A stretch of DNA of 8,552 nt from NCBI GenBank assembly GCA_946614205.1, contig CAMOGR010000101.1:1-8552 (forward strand). The letters are read 5' to 3'. Source of the DNA: an uncultured Bacteroidales bacterium. Lineage in GTDB: Bacteria > Bacteroidota > Bacteroidia > Bacteroidales > UBA932. How positions within the stretch are numbered: position 1 is the first letter of the stretch; the number at the start of each line of letters is the position of its first letter. The position numbers and the translations under genes are program-made. The notes under the pieces are model-generated. The model saw only the letters and a program-made list of their open reading frames with translations. It did no database searches and was not told the DNA's origin. Below are positions 1-6,474 of the stretch, one piece after another.

Positions 1-794
1 ATTATCGGCAGGGGACTGCGCTCGGCAAGCCACGCCGTATCGTCAAGCCTGTCGACAGCAAGCGGCTGCTCTACCAGGACTACGCCCTGCTCCTTGAGCC
101 AATGAATCTCGTCCAGGGCCTTGCTGCGGTCTTTCCAGCCTTGATTGGCATCTACGGCAAGCGGAAGGTCCGTTACGCTGCGGATCGTACGAATCATCTC
201 TTCGTCGCTGTCCAGCCCCACTTTTACCTTCAGAATCCTGTACAGGCCCGCGCATTCGAGGGTTTTTTCCCGTACGACCTCCGGGGTGTCGATTCCTATC
301 GTGAAGGTCGTAGGACCGGCTTTTTCGGGATTGTAGCCCCAAATCTTGTAAAGGGGCTGGCCGAGCAGTTTTCCGGTCAGGTCGTGAAGAGCAATGTCGA
401 CAGCAGCCTTGGCAGGGGAGTCTCCGTCCGATATGGTATCGAGATACTCCATAATATCCTCGAGGAGGAAAGGGCTGCCGAAGCGGCCGAGGTCGACCTT
501 GGAAAGGAAAGAACAGACGCTCTCCACAGTATGGCCGAGATACGGAGGCATGGACGCCTCGCCATAGCCGACCACCCCGTCATAATCTATCTCGACCTGT
601 ACGCCGGGTGTCGTTTTGCGAGAATAGGACGAAACCGTGAAGGTGTGTGCGAGCTGGAGTTCGTACGGGTAGAAACGGAGGCTCATCCTGCCGCTGTGTG
701 GCGCCTGAGCGGATTTCTGCCGTACTCCGCACGCAGTAAGGCCAGCCGCCACAGCGGCCGATGCGGAAACTCCTATAAACTCTCGTCTGTCCAT
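1..794 (-). CDS. Exported dipeptide epimerase (L-Ala-D/L-Glu epimerase type, enolase superfamily), 3' end cut off by the window
   Basis: An open frame runs from ATG at 794 to the left edge with no stop, giving the first 264 residues of a family usually about 340-390 long. Members epimerise L-Ala-D/L-Glu and related dipeptides, typically from recycled murein peptides. Seen here: the N-terminal capping domain (about 38-150), the K-x-K catalytic motif (K189, K191 in LKVKVG), metal ligand D215 in AVDANQGW and the next ligand E242 in VEQP. The third ligand Asp and second catalytic Lys should lie beyond the edge. The start gives MDRREFIG, a twin-arginine-like motif, then an Ala-rich stretch and a lipobox (LTAC, Cys22), so the protein is probably an exported lipoprotein. 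No acidic surface-export signal follows the Cys, which suggests it faces the periplasm. It is transcribed divergently from ruvA. Substrate specificity within the family is inferred; another dipeptide preference is possible. Confidence 0.87.
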   Translation of the reverse strand, partial: MDRREFIGVSASAAVAAGLTACGVRQKSAQAPHSGRMSLRFYPYELQLAHTFTVSSYSRKTTPGVQVEIDYDGVVGYGEASMPPYLGHTVESVCSFLSKVDLGRFGSPFLLEDIMEYLDTISDGDSPAKAAVDIALHDLTGKLLGQPLYKIWGYNPEKAGPTTFTIGIDTPEVVREKTLECAGLYRILKVKVGLDSDEEMIRTIRSVTDLPLAVDANQGWKDRSKALDEIHWLKEQGVVLVEQPLAVDRLDDTAWLAERSPLPI

Positions 795-798
795 ACCA

Positions 799-806
799 CA
801 AAATTA
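799..806 (-). promoter_or_regulatory. Candidate -7 box for the epimerase gene
   Basis: The minus strand reads TAATTTTG, an exact match to the Bacteroidota -7 consensus TAnnTTTG. It ends only four bases before the ATG at 794, so a transcript from it would be nearly leaderless. No good TTTG -33 element sits 19-21 bases upstream; only TTTC is near. This is a motif match, not proof of a promoter. Confidence 0.4.
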
Positions 807-818
807 CAAATATTTCAG

Positions 819-826
819 TAATTTTG
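819..826 (+). promoter_or_regulatory. Candidate -7 box for ruvA
   Basis: The plus strand reads TAATTTTG, matching TAnnTTTG, 29 bases before the ruvA ATG. That leaves a plausible short leader. No clear TTTG -33 element is visible upstream. It lies within 30 bases of the opposing minus-strand box, so the two divergent promoters would share the same small region. Confidence 0.45.
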
Positions 827-855
827 CGGAAACGGAATTATTAAATACGTCCTAT

Positions 856-1449
856 ATGCTTGAATATGTTTCCGGCCGCATTGCGGAACTTTCTCCGACC
901 AGAATGGTTGTCGACAACCAGGGAGTAGGCCATTGCTTCGAGATTTCTCTCCAGACATACGAAAAACTCGAGGGTAAGAAAGAGGCCCTGATATATGTTC
1001 AGACCCAGTTCAACCAGCGCGACGGCACCACCGTCGACTATGGATTCGCATCCAAGGACGAGAGGGAACTGTTCCGGCTCATCACGAGCGTGTCCGGCAT
1101 GGGAGCCGCATCGGCCAGGATGATTCTGTCGTCGATGACCGCACGCGAACTCGAAGACGCTATTCTTTCAGAGAACGTGAGCGCGCTCAAGTCGGTGAAG
1201 GGTATAGGTCTCAAGAGCGCACAGAGAATAATTCTCGAATTGAAGGATAAGATTGTGAAGGGAGGGGCCGCAAGCAGCGACGTCCTGTTTGCTTCCGAGT
1301 CAAACGCCGCAGTAGAGGAGGCCAGCAGCGCCCTGCTGATGCTTGGATTCAACAAGGCCAACATTCAAAAGGCCGTTCAGGCCATAATGAAAGCCAATCC
1401 CCGTGCAAGCGTAGAGCAGATTATCAAATCAGCCCTGCAGATGCTTTAG
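856..1449 (+). CDS. ruvA: Holliday junction branch migration protein RuvA
   Basis: RuvA binds four-way DNA junctions as a tetramer and loads the RuvB helicase rings that drive branch migration in recombinational repair. The 197 residues match the family length (about 200). Seen here: an N-terminal OB-fold domain (1-65, beginning MLEYVSGRI), with the acidic-pin region around residues 53-57 keeping an Asp (D56). Two helix-hairpin-helix motifs follow, at about 72-92 (SVSGMGAASA) and 107-128 (VKGIGLKSAQRI). A flexible linker leads to the C-terminal RuvB-binding domain (about 150-197, EEASSALLMLGF). The ATG at 856 gives the canonical N-terminus. There is no Shine-Dalgarno, as is usual in this phylum. 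It stands alone, divergent from the epimerase and convergent with mnmG; ruvB is not in the window. Its stop is 12 bases before a parS-like palindrome. Confidence 0.97.
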   Translation: MLEYVSGRIAELSPTRMVVDNQGVGHCFEISLQTYEKLEGKKEALIYVQTQFNQRDGTTVDYGFASKDERELFRLITSVSGMGAASARMILSSMTARELEDAILSENVSALKSVKGIGLKSAQRIILELKDKIVKGGAASSDVLFASESNAAVEEASSALLMLGFNKANIQKAVQAIMKANPRASVEQIIKSALQML

Positions 1450-1461
1450 ATTCGTTAAGAA

Positions 1462-1477
1462 TGTTCTACGTGGAACA
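1462..1477. other. parS-like ParB-binding site, one mismatch
   Basis: TGTTCTACGTGGAACA differs from the perfect palindrome at 1781-1796 only by T for C at position 6. It lies in the 37-base gap between the converging ruvA and mnmG ends. Chromosomal parS sites (consensus close to TGTTYCACGTGRAACA) are bound by ParB, and secondary sites with one mismatch are common. The site could also be read as a weak hairpin, but it has no T-tract. The call rests on the match and on the nearby perfect copy, whose centre is 319 bases away. Confidence 0.55.
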
Positions 1478-1486
1478 ATTGAAAGT

Positions 1487-3373
1487 TCAGCGTCCGAAAT
1501 AGACAAGCAGAACAGAAATATCCGCCGGAGAAACTCCCGAAATGCGAGAAGCCTGCGCAATCGTTCTGGGAGAATACTTTTTAAACTTCTGTCTGCACTC
1601 GATTGTAAGACCGGAAATCTTGTCAAAGTCAAATCCAGCAGGAATCTCAAGATTTTCGAGACGACGCATCTTATCGACCAAAGAGCGCTCTCGGTCTATA
1701 TAACCTTTGTACTTCAGGTTAATTTCAACAGCATCTGTAATATCCCTGGATGGTATACCATCAAAACCGAACCTTGAAAGTGTTCCACGTGGAACACAGG
1801 AAAGAAGGGAGTGAAGCGATATCTCCGGGCGAGTGGCAATATCGGAAATCTTCTTACTCTCAGTCAACAGAGCGGAATGATTCGACTGCAAAAAAACATT
1901 TACCGAGGAAGGTGTGAGATTATTGCTTTCGCACATCGACGAAAGACGTTCGACAGAATCGTATTTCGAACTCATCAAGTCATAACGTTCCTGCGTAGCG
2001 AGTCCGATATCGAAGGACTTCGAAGTAAGGCGAAGGTCTGCATTGTCCTGACGCAGAAGAATACGAAACTCCGCCCTTGAAGTAAACATGCGGTAAGGTT
2101 CATCCACGCCCTTGGTAATAAGGTCATCTATCAAAACTCCGATATAAGCCTCGTCTCGCCGGAGCACAAAAGGGTCCTCTCCGGCCAGGGCAAGAGAAGC
2201 ATTGATTCCGGCCACCAGACCCTGCGCGGCAGCTTCTTCATAACCCGTTGTTCCATTCACCTGCCCGGCAAGATAAAGGCCGGGTACAACTTTGGACTCA
2301 AGAGTCGGACTGAGCTGTGTAGGGTCAAAGAAGTCATACTCCACAGCGTATGCAGGGCGGAAGACCCGGACGCGTTCAAGTCCTGGAATGGCATGCAGAG
2401 CATCCATCTGAATCTCAAAAGGAAGAGAACTCGAGAAACCCTGAAGATAGTATTCGTTAGTCCCGCGCCCCTCAGGCTCAAGAAACAGCTGATGGGAATC
2501 GTTGTCAGGGAAAACTCTCAATTTATCCTCTATGCTCGGACAATACCTGGGACCTCTGCCATGAATGACACCGGTAAAAAGAGGGGAGTCGGAAAAACCT
2601 TTTCGCAGCCTGGAATGAACTTCATCGTTAGTATGAAGAATATAGCAACTCATCTGCTCTCCACTCTTCTGGACTGACGAAGGAAGGTCAAGAAAAGAGA
2701 AGCGTTCAGGCGAAGAATCTCCGTGCTGCAAAGAAAGAACAGATGTATCGACGGAGGTAATGTCAATCCTCGGGGGAGTGCCGGTCTTCATCCTGTCGGT
2801 TCTGATTCCAAACGATGACAACTGCTCGGCGATTCCGACAGATGACTGCTCACCGATACGCCCTCCGGTAAACTGACGACGACCGACGAAAAGACGCCCG
2901 CCAAGGAACGTCCCGGCAGTGAGTATAACGGCTCGAGAGCGGAAAATTTGACCGCCGAGGGTACGAACTCCGCAAATTTTTGAATTCTCAAAGAGAAATT
3001 CACTCGCTAAATCTTCGTAAATAGTTAATTTATAAGTATTTAGCAGTATTTCTCGCCATTTAAGGGAAAATCTGATTTTATCGCACTGCGCCCTCGGACT
3101 CCACATGGCCGGGCCCTTGGACTTATTGAGCATCCGGAATTGAAGAGTGGTGGCATCGGTCACTATGCCGGTGCATCCGCCAAGAGCGTCAATCTCCCGG
3201 ACTATCTGACCTTTTGCAATTCCGCCGATGGCAGGATTGCAACTCATCTTGGCAAAGGAAAGATCATCCATGCTCAGAAGGAGCACGGAAGAACCAAGGC
3301 GGGCAGCCGCAACTGCAGCTTCACAGCCTGCATGTCCGCCGCCAACTACGATAATGTCAAAACTACTTTGCAA
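1487..3373 (-). CDS. mnmG: tRNA uridine-34 5-carboxymethylaminomethyl modification enzyme MnmG (GidA)
   Basis: MnmG is the FAD- and NADH-dependent partner of MnmE. The complex adds the (carboxymethyl)aminomethyl group to wobble U34 of several tRNAs. The 628 residues match the family length. Seen here: dinucleotide-binding motif [10 protein letters not shown] (11-20), redox Cys45 in MSCNPAIGG and Cys278 in [11 protein letters not shown] (270s signature), the second family signature [17 protein letters not shown] (369-385), and the C-terminal helical tRNA/MnmE-binding region with [10 protein letters not shown] (553-562). The start is unusual. An in-frame TAA lies four codons upstream and there is no ATG in between, so the protein most likely begins at TTG (3373-3371), giving [13 protein letters not shown]. 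That start overlaps the last 11 bases of ybeY, which suggests translational coupling. The codons for residues 527-531 (VPRGT) contain a perfect parS palindrome. mnmE is not in the window. Confidence 0.97.
   Translation of the reverse strand: MQSSFDIIVVGGGHAGCEAAVAAARLGSSVLLLSMDDLSFAKMSCNPAIGGIAKGQIVREIDALGGCTGIVTDATTLQFRMLNKSKGPAMWSPRAQCDKIRFSLKWREILLNTYKLTIYEDLASEFLFENSKICGVRTLGGQIFRSRAVILTAGTFLGGRLFVGRRQFTGGRIGEQSSVGIAEQLSSFGIRTDRMKTGTPPRIDITSVDTSVLSLQHGDSSPERFSFLDLPSSVQKSGEQMSCYILHTNDEVHSRLRKGFSDSPLFTGVIHGRGPRYCPSIEDKLRVFPDNDSHQLFLEPEGRGTNEYYLQGFSSSLPFEIQMDALHAIPGLERVRVFRPAYAVEYDFFDPTQLSPTLESKVVPGLYLAGQVNGTTGYEEAAAQGLVAGINASLALAGEDPFVLRRDEAYIGVLIDDLITKGVDEPYRMFTSRAEFRILLRQDNADLRLTSKSFDIGLATQERYDLMSSKYDSVERLSSMCESNNLTPSSVNVFLQSNHSALLTESKKISDIATRPEISLHSLLSCVPRGTLSRFGFDGIPSRDITDAVEINLKYKGYIDRERSLVDKMRRLENLEIPAGFDFDKISGLTIECRQKFKKYSPRTIAQASRISGVSPADISVLLVYFGR
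1781..1796. other. parS site (perfect ParB-binding palindrome) inside mnmG
   Basis: TGTTCCACGTGGAACA is a perfect 16-base palindrome, extending to 18 bases with the flanking G1780 and C1797. It matches the chromosomal parS consensus bound by ParB, the CTP-dependent clamp of the ParABS segregation system. It lies in coding sequence for mnmG residues 527-531 (VPRGT), in a part of the protein that varies within the family. parA and parB are not in the window. A one-mismatch copy lies 319 bases away. parS sites are typically clustered near oriC, so origin proximity is inferred. Confidence 0.75.
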
Positions 3374-3788
3374 GACTCTTTCTTAAATCGAGATAATAAT
3401 TCTCTTTCGAACGCATGGTCTTTATATCTTCGTCGGAATGATCGTCATAACCTATGAGATGAAGGAGTCCATGCACGATGACCCTGTGAAGCTCCTCCTG
3501 AAATTCGGTACCATAGAAAACAGAGTTCTCGCGGACCGAATCGATACTGATGAAAAGGTCGCCAGAAACGACGGGCTTTTCTGAATAATCGAAGGTTATG
3601 ATATCGGTAAAATAATCATGGCCCAAATATTGAATGTTGATATTCAGAAGATAAGGGTCGGAACAGAAAATGATGTTGATATCGCCCAGACGGCATATCT
3701 CGCTTTCCGCAACCATCTTCAGCCAGGAGTTGTTGAACCTCCTGTCCTTGTACTGAAACTTTACATCCTCAAAGAAGTACCTAACCAT
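3363..3788 (-). CDS. ybeY: rRNA maturation endoribonuclease YbeY
   Basis: YbeY is a small metal-dependent RNase needed for 16S rRNA 3'-end maturation and ribosome quality control. The 141 residues fit the family's 140-170. Seen here: the central [13 protein letters not shown] segment (54-66), matching the family's nearby LNxxyRxkdyxTDVLSF-type region, SGDLFIS (75-81), and the zinc motif [12 protein letters not shown] (106-117) with H106 and H110. The third His comes 11 residues after the first; in E. coli it comes 10 after. The ATG at 3788 is the first in frame and gives a normal N-terminus (MVRYFFEDV). It leads a two-gene unit, and its stop codon lies inside the mnmG start region. A TAnnTTTG-type box lies 24 bases upstream. 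Confidence 0.93.
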   Translation of the reverse strand: MVRYFFEDVKFQYKDRRFNNSWLKMVAESEICRLGDINIIFCSDPYLLNINIQYLGHDYFTDIITFDYSEKPVVSGDLFISIDSVRENSVFYGTEFQEELHRVIVHGLLHLIGYDDHSDEDIKTMRSKENYYLDLRKSLAK

Positions 3789-3811
3789 AAGACGAACGAA
3801 TAAAAACTTCG

Positions 3812-3819
3812 CAAATTTA
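3812..3819 (-). promoter_or_regulatory. Candidate -7 box for ybeY-mnmG
   Basis: The minus strand reads TAAATTTG, matching TAnnTTTG, and ends 23 bases before the ybeY ATG. This leaves a short leader. A TTTG -33 element at the right spacing is not evident (TTTC is at about 21 bases). The surrounding gap 3789-3891 is very A+T-rich, as expected for a divergent promoter region. Confidence 0.45.
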
Positions 3820-3828
3820 CATCAAAAA

Positions 3829-3859
3829 TTGGAATTGAAATTAAATATTCATATCTTTA
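3829..3859 (+). promoter_or_regulatory. Weak candidate promoter for tonB
   Basis: TTGG at 3829-3832 followed after 19 bases by TATCTTTA at 3852-3859 approximates the Bacteroidota pattern (TTTG, about 20 bases, TAnnTTTG), with the last base of the -7 box off consensus. The tonB ATG follows 32 bases later through an A-rich leader without Shine-Dalgarno. The A-rich leader is typical; the promoter assignment is tentative. Confidence 0.3.
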
Positions 3860-3891
3860 CAACTTGAACGGACTAAAATAAAATACCAGAT

Positions 3892-4581
3892 ATGGAAGTT
3901 AAGAAATCACAAAAGGCCAGCCTGGAGAACAAAAGACTCCTGTTTGTCGAAATAGGTTTCGTAGTAGCCCTCCTCGTCGTCCTCGCCGCTTTCGAATGGA
4001 GCAGCAAGGAGAAGAAGGAAAGCGCACTTCTGGCCGAGAACACTGAAATCATTGAGGAAGAGATGATTCCTATCACCCAGGAAACACCTCCGCCGCCACC
4101 TGAGGTTGCAAAGATTCCCGTCCTCTCAGACCAGATCGACATTATCGACGACGACATCAAGGTCAACGACAATATCCTCAACCTTGAGGACGACAACTCC
4201 CTCGGCGTAGAAATCCAAGACTACGTGGAAGAGGTCAAGGAAGAGGTCGTAGAAGAGGAAACGATTCCATTCCAGCTCGTTGAAGAGAAACCCAAATTCC
4301 AGGGAGGCGACGCAAACGACTTCTCCAAGTGGGTCAACCAGCGTCTCGTTTACCCCGAGGTCGCAAAGGAGAACGGTGTTCAGGGCCGTGTGATGCTTCA
4401 GTTCACCGTAAAGACCGACGGAAGCGTTTCCGACGTCAAAGTCGTCCGCGGAGTCGACCCTTCACTCGACAAGGAAGCAGTCCGTGTAGTTTCCATGTCC
4501 CCCAAGTGGACTCCTGGCAAACAGCGCGACCGCAAGGTTAAGGTAACATACACCTTCCCCGTTATCTTCCAGCTGAGATAG
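3892..4581 (+). CDS. tonB: Energy transducer TonB
   Basis: TonB spans the periplasm and passes proton-motive energy from ExbB-ExbD to outer-membrane TonB-dependent (including SusC-like) transporters. The 229 residues contain a short basic cytoplasmic N-terminus, one membrane anchor (about 16-34, ending VVALLVVLAAF), a linker with PPPPP (66-70), and a C-terminal TonB domain (about 135-229). Family hallmarks in that domain are KWVNQRLVYPEVAKENGVQG, VMLQFTVKTDGSVSDVKVVRG and the late SPKWTPGKQ. The linker is strikingly acidic: between residues 51 and 133 I count 26 Asp/Glu and 4 Lys, rather than the Lys-Pro/Glu-Pro repeats of enterobacterial TonB. Bacteroidota encode several TonB paralogues; exbBD are not adjacent, so its transporter partners cannot be told. 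It is monocistronic, bounded by the divergent gap with ybeY and by a strong terminator downstream. Confidence 0.93.
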   Translation: MEVKKSQKASLENKRLLFVEIGFVVALLVVLAAFEWSSKEKKESALLAENTEIIEEEMIPITQETPPPPPEVAKIPVLSDQIDIIDDDIKVNDNILNLEDDNSLGVEIQDYVEEVKEEVVEEETIPFQLVEEKPKFQGGDANDFSKWVNQRLVYPEVAKENGVQGRVMLQFTVKTDGSVSDVKVVRGVDPSLDKEAVRVVSMSPKWTPGKQRDRKVKVTYTFPVIFQLR

Positions 4582-4598
4582 AAACACAAAACCCAAAT

Positions 4599-4628
4599 AA
4601 AAGGCTGTCCGAACGGATGGCCTTTTTT
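4599..4628 (+). terminator. Rho-independent terminator after tonB
   Basis: A 12-pair stem (AAAAGGCTGTCC with GGATGGCCTTTT, including two G-U wobbles) closes on a GAAC loop and runs into a T6 tract. It begins 17 bases after the tonB stop. It ends four bases before the hflX ATG, so it also occupies the hflX leader. Confidence 0.88.
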
Positions 4629-4632
4629 GATT

Positions 4633-5808
4633 ATGACAGAAGAAAAAGCAGTATTCGTAGGAATAATAACTCAGGGCGAGGACGAAAGAAGAGTCAAGGA
4701 GTATCTGGACGAACTTGAGTTCCTTGCAGACACAGCAGGTTTCACCGCAGACAAGCATTTCATCCAGAAACTCGACCACCCGGAGCATTCGACTTACATA
4801 CGCAGCGGCAAACTGCAGGAACTCGCAACGTACTGCGAGGAAAACTGCATCAAGTACGTAATCTTCGACGATGAACTTTCTCCGATGCAGCAACGCAACA
4901 TCGAGAAAATCATCAAGGTGGCTTCTGTCATCGACCGCACGAGCCTGATACTCGAAATATTCTCGCAGAGGGCAAAGACCGCATACGCAAGGATGCAGGT
5001 CGACCTGGCACGTTACAACTACATGCTGCCGCGTCTCGCAGGCATGTGGACGCACCTTGAACGTCAGAGAGGCGGTGTTGGAACACGAGGTGGCATGGGT
5101 GAAACCCAGATAGAAGTAGACCGCCGAATAGTGCGTGAGCGCATAGCAAGGCTGAAGGAACAACTGAAGAAAGTAGACAGGCAAATGGCCACCCAGCGAG
5201 GAAACAGAGGCCAGATGGTCCGTCTGTCGCTCGTAGGATACACCAATGTAGGCAAGAGCACTCTGATGAACGTACTGTCAAAATCGGACGTATTTGCCGA
5301 AAACAAGCTTTTCGCCACCCTCGACACCACCGTTCGCAAGGTTGTAATAGAAAACGTGCCGTTCCTGTTGAGCGACACTGTAGGATTTATACGGAAACTG
5401 CCCACACAACTCATAGAGGCCTTCAAAAGCACGCTCGACGAAGTTCGGGAAGCAGACGTCCTGGTCCACGTAGTAGACGTATCAGCACCCGATTTCGAGG
5501 AACAGATGGAGGTTGTGCAGAAAACCCTCGAAGACATTGGCGCCGGCGACAAACCACAGTACGTGATATTCAACAAGACAGATAATTACACATATATACC
5601 ATACGACGAGTTCTCACTCAAACCCAAAGGAAAGGAAAACCGCACACTGGACGAACTGAAGGCCGAATGGATTGAACAAAAGAAGATACCTTGCATATTT
5701 ATGTCCGCTCTCAGCAGGGAAGGGCTTCCCAAACTTCGGAACGACATATACAAAATGGTAGCTGAAATACACGCAGGACGCTGGCCCTTCGACAATTTCC
5801 TATGGTAA
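4633..5808 (+). CDS. hflX: GTPase HflX, ribosome-associated
   Basis: HflX is a translational GTPase that binds the 50S subunit and splits stalled or hibernating ribosomes, especially under stress. The 391 residues (ATG at 4633) fit the family. Seen here: the N-terminal HflX domain with SGKLQEL (58-64) and the family signature RGGVGTRGGMGETQIEVDRR (146-165); a coiled-coil-like basic helix (166-186); then the G domain with G1 GYTNVGKST (202-210), G2 region TLDTTVRK (229-236), G3 SDTVGFI (247-253), G4 NKTD (314-317) and G5 SALSREGL (358-365). An in-frame TTG two codons upstream (4627) lies in the terminator T-tract and is less likely as the start. No promoter fits between the terminator and the start. 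Its 3' end overlaps the following membrane protein gene by seven bases. Confidence 0.96.
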   Translation: MTEEKAVFVGIITQGEDERRVKEYLDELEFLADTAGFTADKHFIQKLDHPEHSTYIRSGKLQELATYCEENCIKYVIFDDELSPMQQRNIEKIIKVASVIDRTSLILEIFSQRAKTAYARMQVDLARYNYMLPRLAGMWTHLERQRGGVGTRGGMGETQIEVDRRIVRERIARLKEQLKKVDRQMATQRGNRGQMVRLSLVGYTNVGKSTLMNVLSKSDVFAENKLFATLDTTVRKVVIENVPFLLSDTVGFIRKLPTQLIEAFKSTLDEVREADVLVHVVDVSAPDFEEQMEVVQKTLEDIGAGDKPQYVIFNKTDNYTYIPYDEFSLKPKGKENRTLDELKAEWIEQKKIPCIFMSALSREGLPKLRNDIYKMVAEIHAGRWPFDNFLW

Positions 5809-6416
5809 AACAAGATAGAAACAAATTTATCAAAATATCCCTTGCAGTACTGCTGCTTGGGATAAGTTCGTTTATCTATCTTGTTTTCAGGTCCGACAAC
5901 ATAATCGGATTCAGGCTCATCCATAACCTCGGACTTTCAGGCCTTCTTCACAGCATCAGGGACGCCATGAGCGTCTTTTCCCCGTCAGCTTTCATGGTTT
6001 ATTCACTTCCGGACGGCCTGTGGCTGATATCCTACATGCTGCTCACCGAGGCACTTCTACCGGATCATCCCACAAAACCCCTTTGGATATTTGCCCTCCC
6101 GGCAAACGCAATAGTTTCGGAAATAGCCCAATATTGGCACCTGCTGCCGGGAAATTTCGATATCTGGGACCTTGTATGCTACACTGTACCCACAGTATTG
6201 TATCTGATATTCAGAAAAGGACACTCTGTAGAGGGCAAATACAGTTTCGAAGAGGTAATGGGAGCTCCGCTGCTGCTTGTAACCTACCTGTTCATAGCCG
6301 GCTGCTCAGTCGAAAGGCTCAACACTCCGTTCGTTATAACCTGCGCTGTTTACGCCTCAATCCTGATGGTAATCAATTACGCGCTGAGTAAAACCAAACT
6401 CATTGTCAATAAATAA
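5802..6416 (+). CDS. Multi-pass membrane protein with a VanZ-like motif, function unknown
   Basis: I do not recognise this 204-residue protein with confidence. About six hydrophobic segments are visible: 10-29, 68-83, 92-110, 121-138, 153-171 and 176-194. Residues 106-123 (SEIAQYWHLLPGNFDIWD) resemble the conserved VanZ-family pattern, in which a Glu and a Gln precede Pro-Gly-Arg and an Asp in a membrane-edge loop; here Asn118 replaces the usual Arg. A preceding LPDGLWLISY (69-78) could play the part of the VanZ Asp/His-containing segment. VanZ-like proteins are poorly understood apart from teicoplanin resistance. The ATG at 5802 overlaps the hflX stop by seven bases, so the two are very likely co-transcribed and perhaps translationally coupled. 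A strong terminator overlaps the stop codon. The gene is well supported; the VanZ relation is an inference from a short motif. Confidence 0.8.
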   Translation: MVKQDRNKFIKISLAVLLLGISSFIYLVFRSDNIIGFRLIHNLGLSGLLHSIRDAMSVFSPSAFMVYSLPDGLWLISYMLLTEALLPDHPTKPLWIFALPANAIVSEIAQYWHLLPGNFDIWDLVCYTVPTVLYLIFRKGHSVEGKYSFEEVMGAPLLLVTYLFIAGCSVERLNTPFVITCAVYASILMVINYALSKTKLIVNK

Positions 6417-6453
6417 TTTAAGGTTCCCCGAAAGAGGAACCTTAAATGTTTTT
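6416..6453. terminator. Bidirectional terminator between hflX unit and frd genes
   Basis: ATTTAAGGTTCC (6416-6427) pairs perfectly with GGAACCTTAAAT (6436-6447); inside it are one C-A mismatch, a C-G pair and a GAAA tetraloop. On the plus strand the stem is followed by GTTTTT (6448-6453). On the minus strand it is followed by ATTATTTATT, so it can serve both the membrane-protein gene and frdB, which converge here. The frdB stop is 22 bases away. Confidence 0.87.
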
Positions 6454-6474
6454 ATCAAGCCGAAAGTCAGCGCT

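Noticed and set aside
102..821. Long plus-strand open frame (239 codons) opposite the epimerase
   Set aside because: Its translation has no recognisable motifs, while the minus-strand frame carries the complete set of enolase-superfamily motifs seen for this stretch. It is the antisense shadow of that gene.
1450..1486. Terminator hairpin between ruvA and mnmG
   Set aside because: The only inverted repeats are the parS-like palindrome and a four-pair ATTC/GAAT stem; neither has a T-tract or a strong GC stem. How these convergent transcripts end is not visible.
2990..3070. A+T-rich patch in mnmG as a possible replication origin or promoter
   Set aside because: The frame is uninterrupted family sequence, and I see no DnaA-box cluster or repeats; it is local codon composition.
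4627..4632. TTG at 4627 as the hflX start
   Set aside because: It lies in the T-tract of the terminator, and an ATG follows two codons later; the ATG gives a normal N-terminus.
4462..5184. Minus-strand open frame of 240 codons across the tonB end and hflX
   Set aside because: It is Cys/Phe-rich and low in sense, crosses a strong terminator, and lies opposite two well-supported genes.
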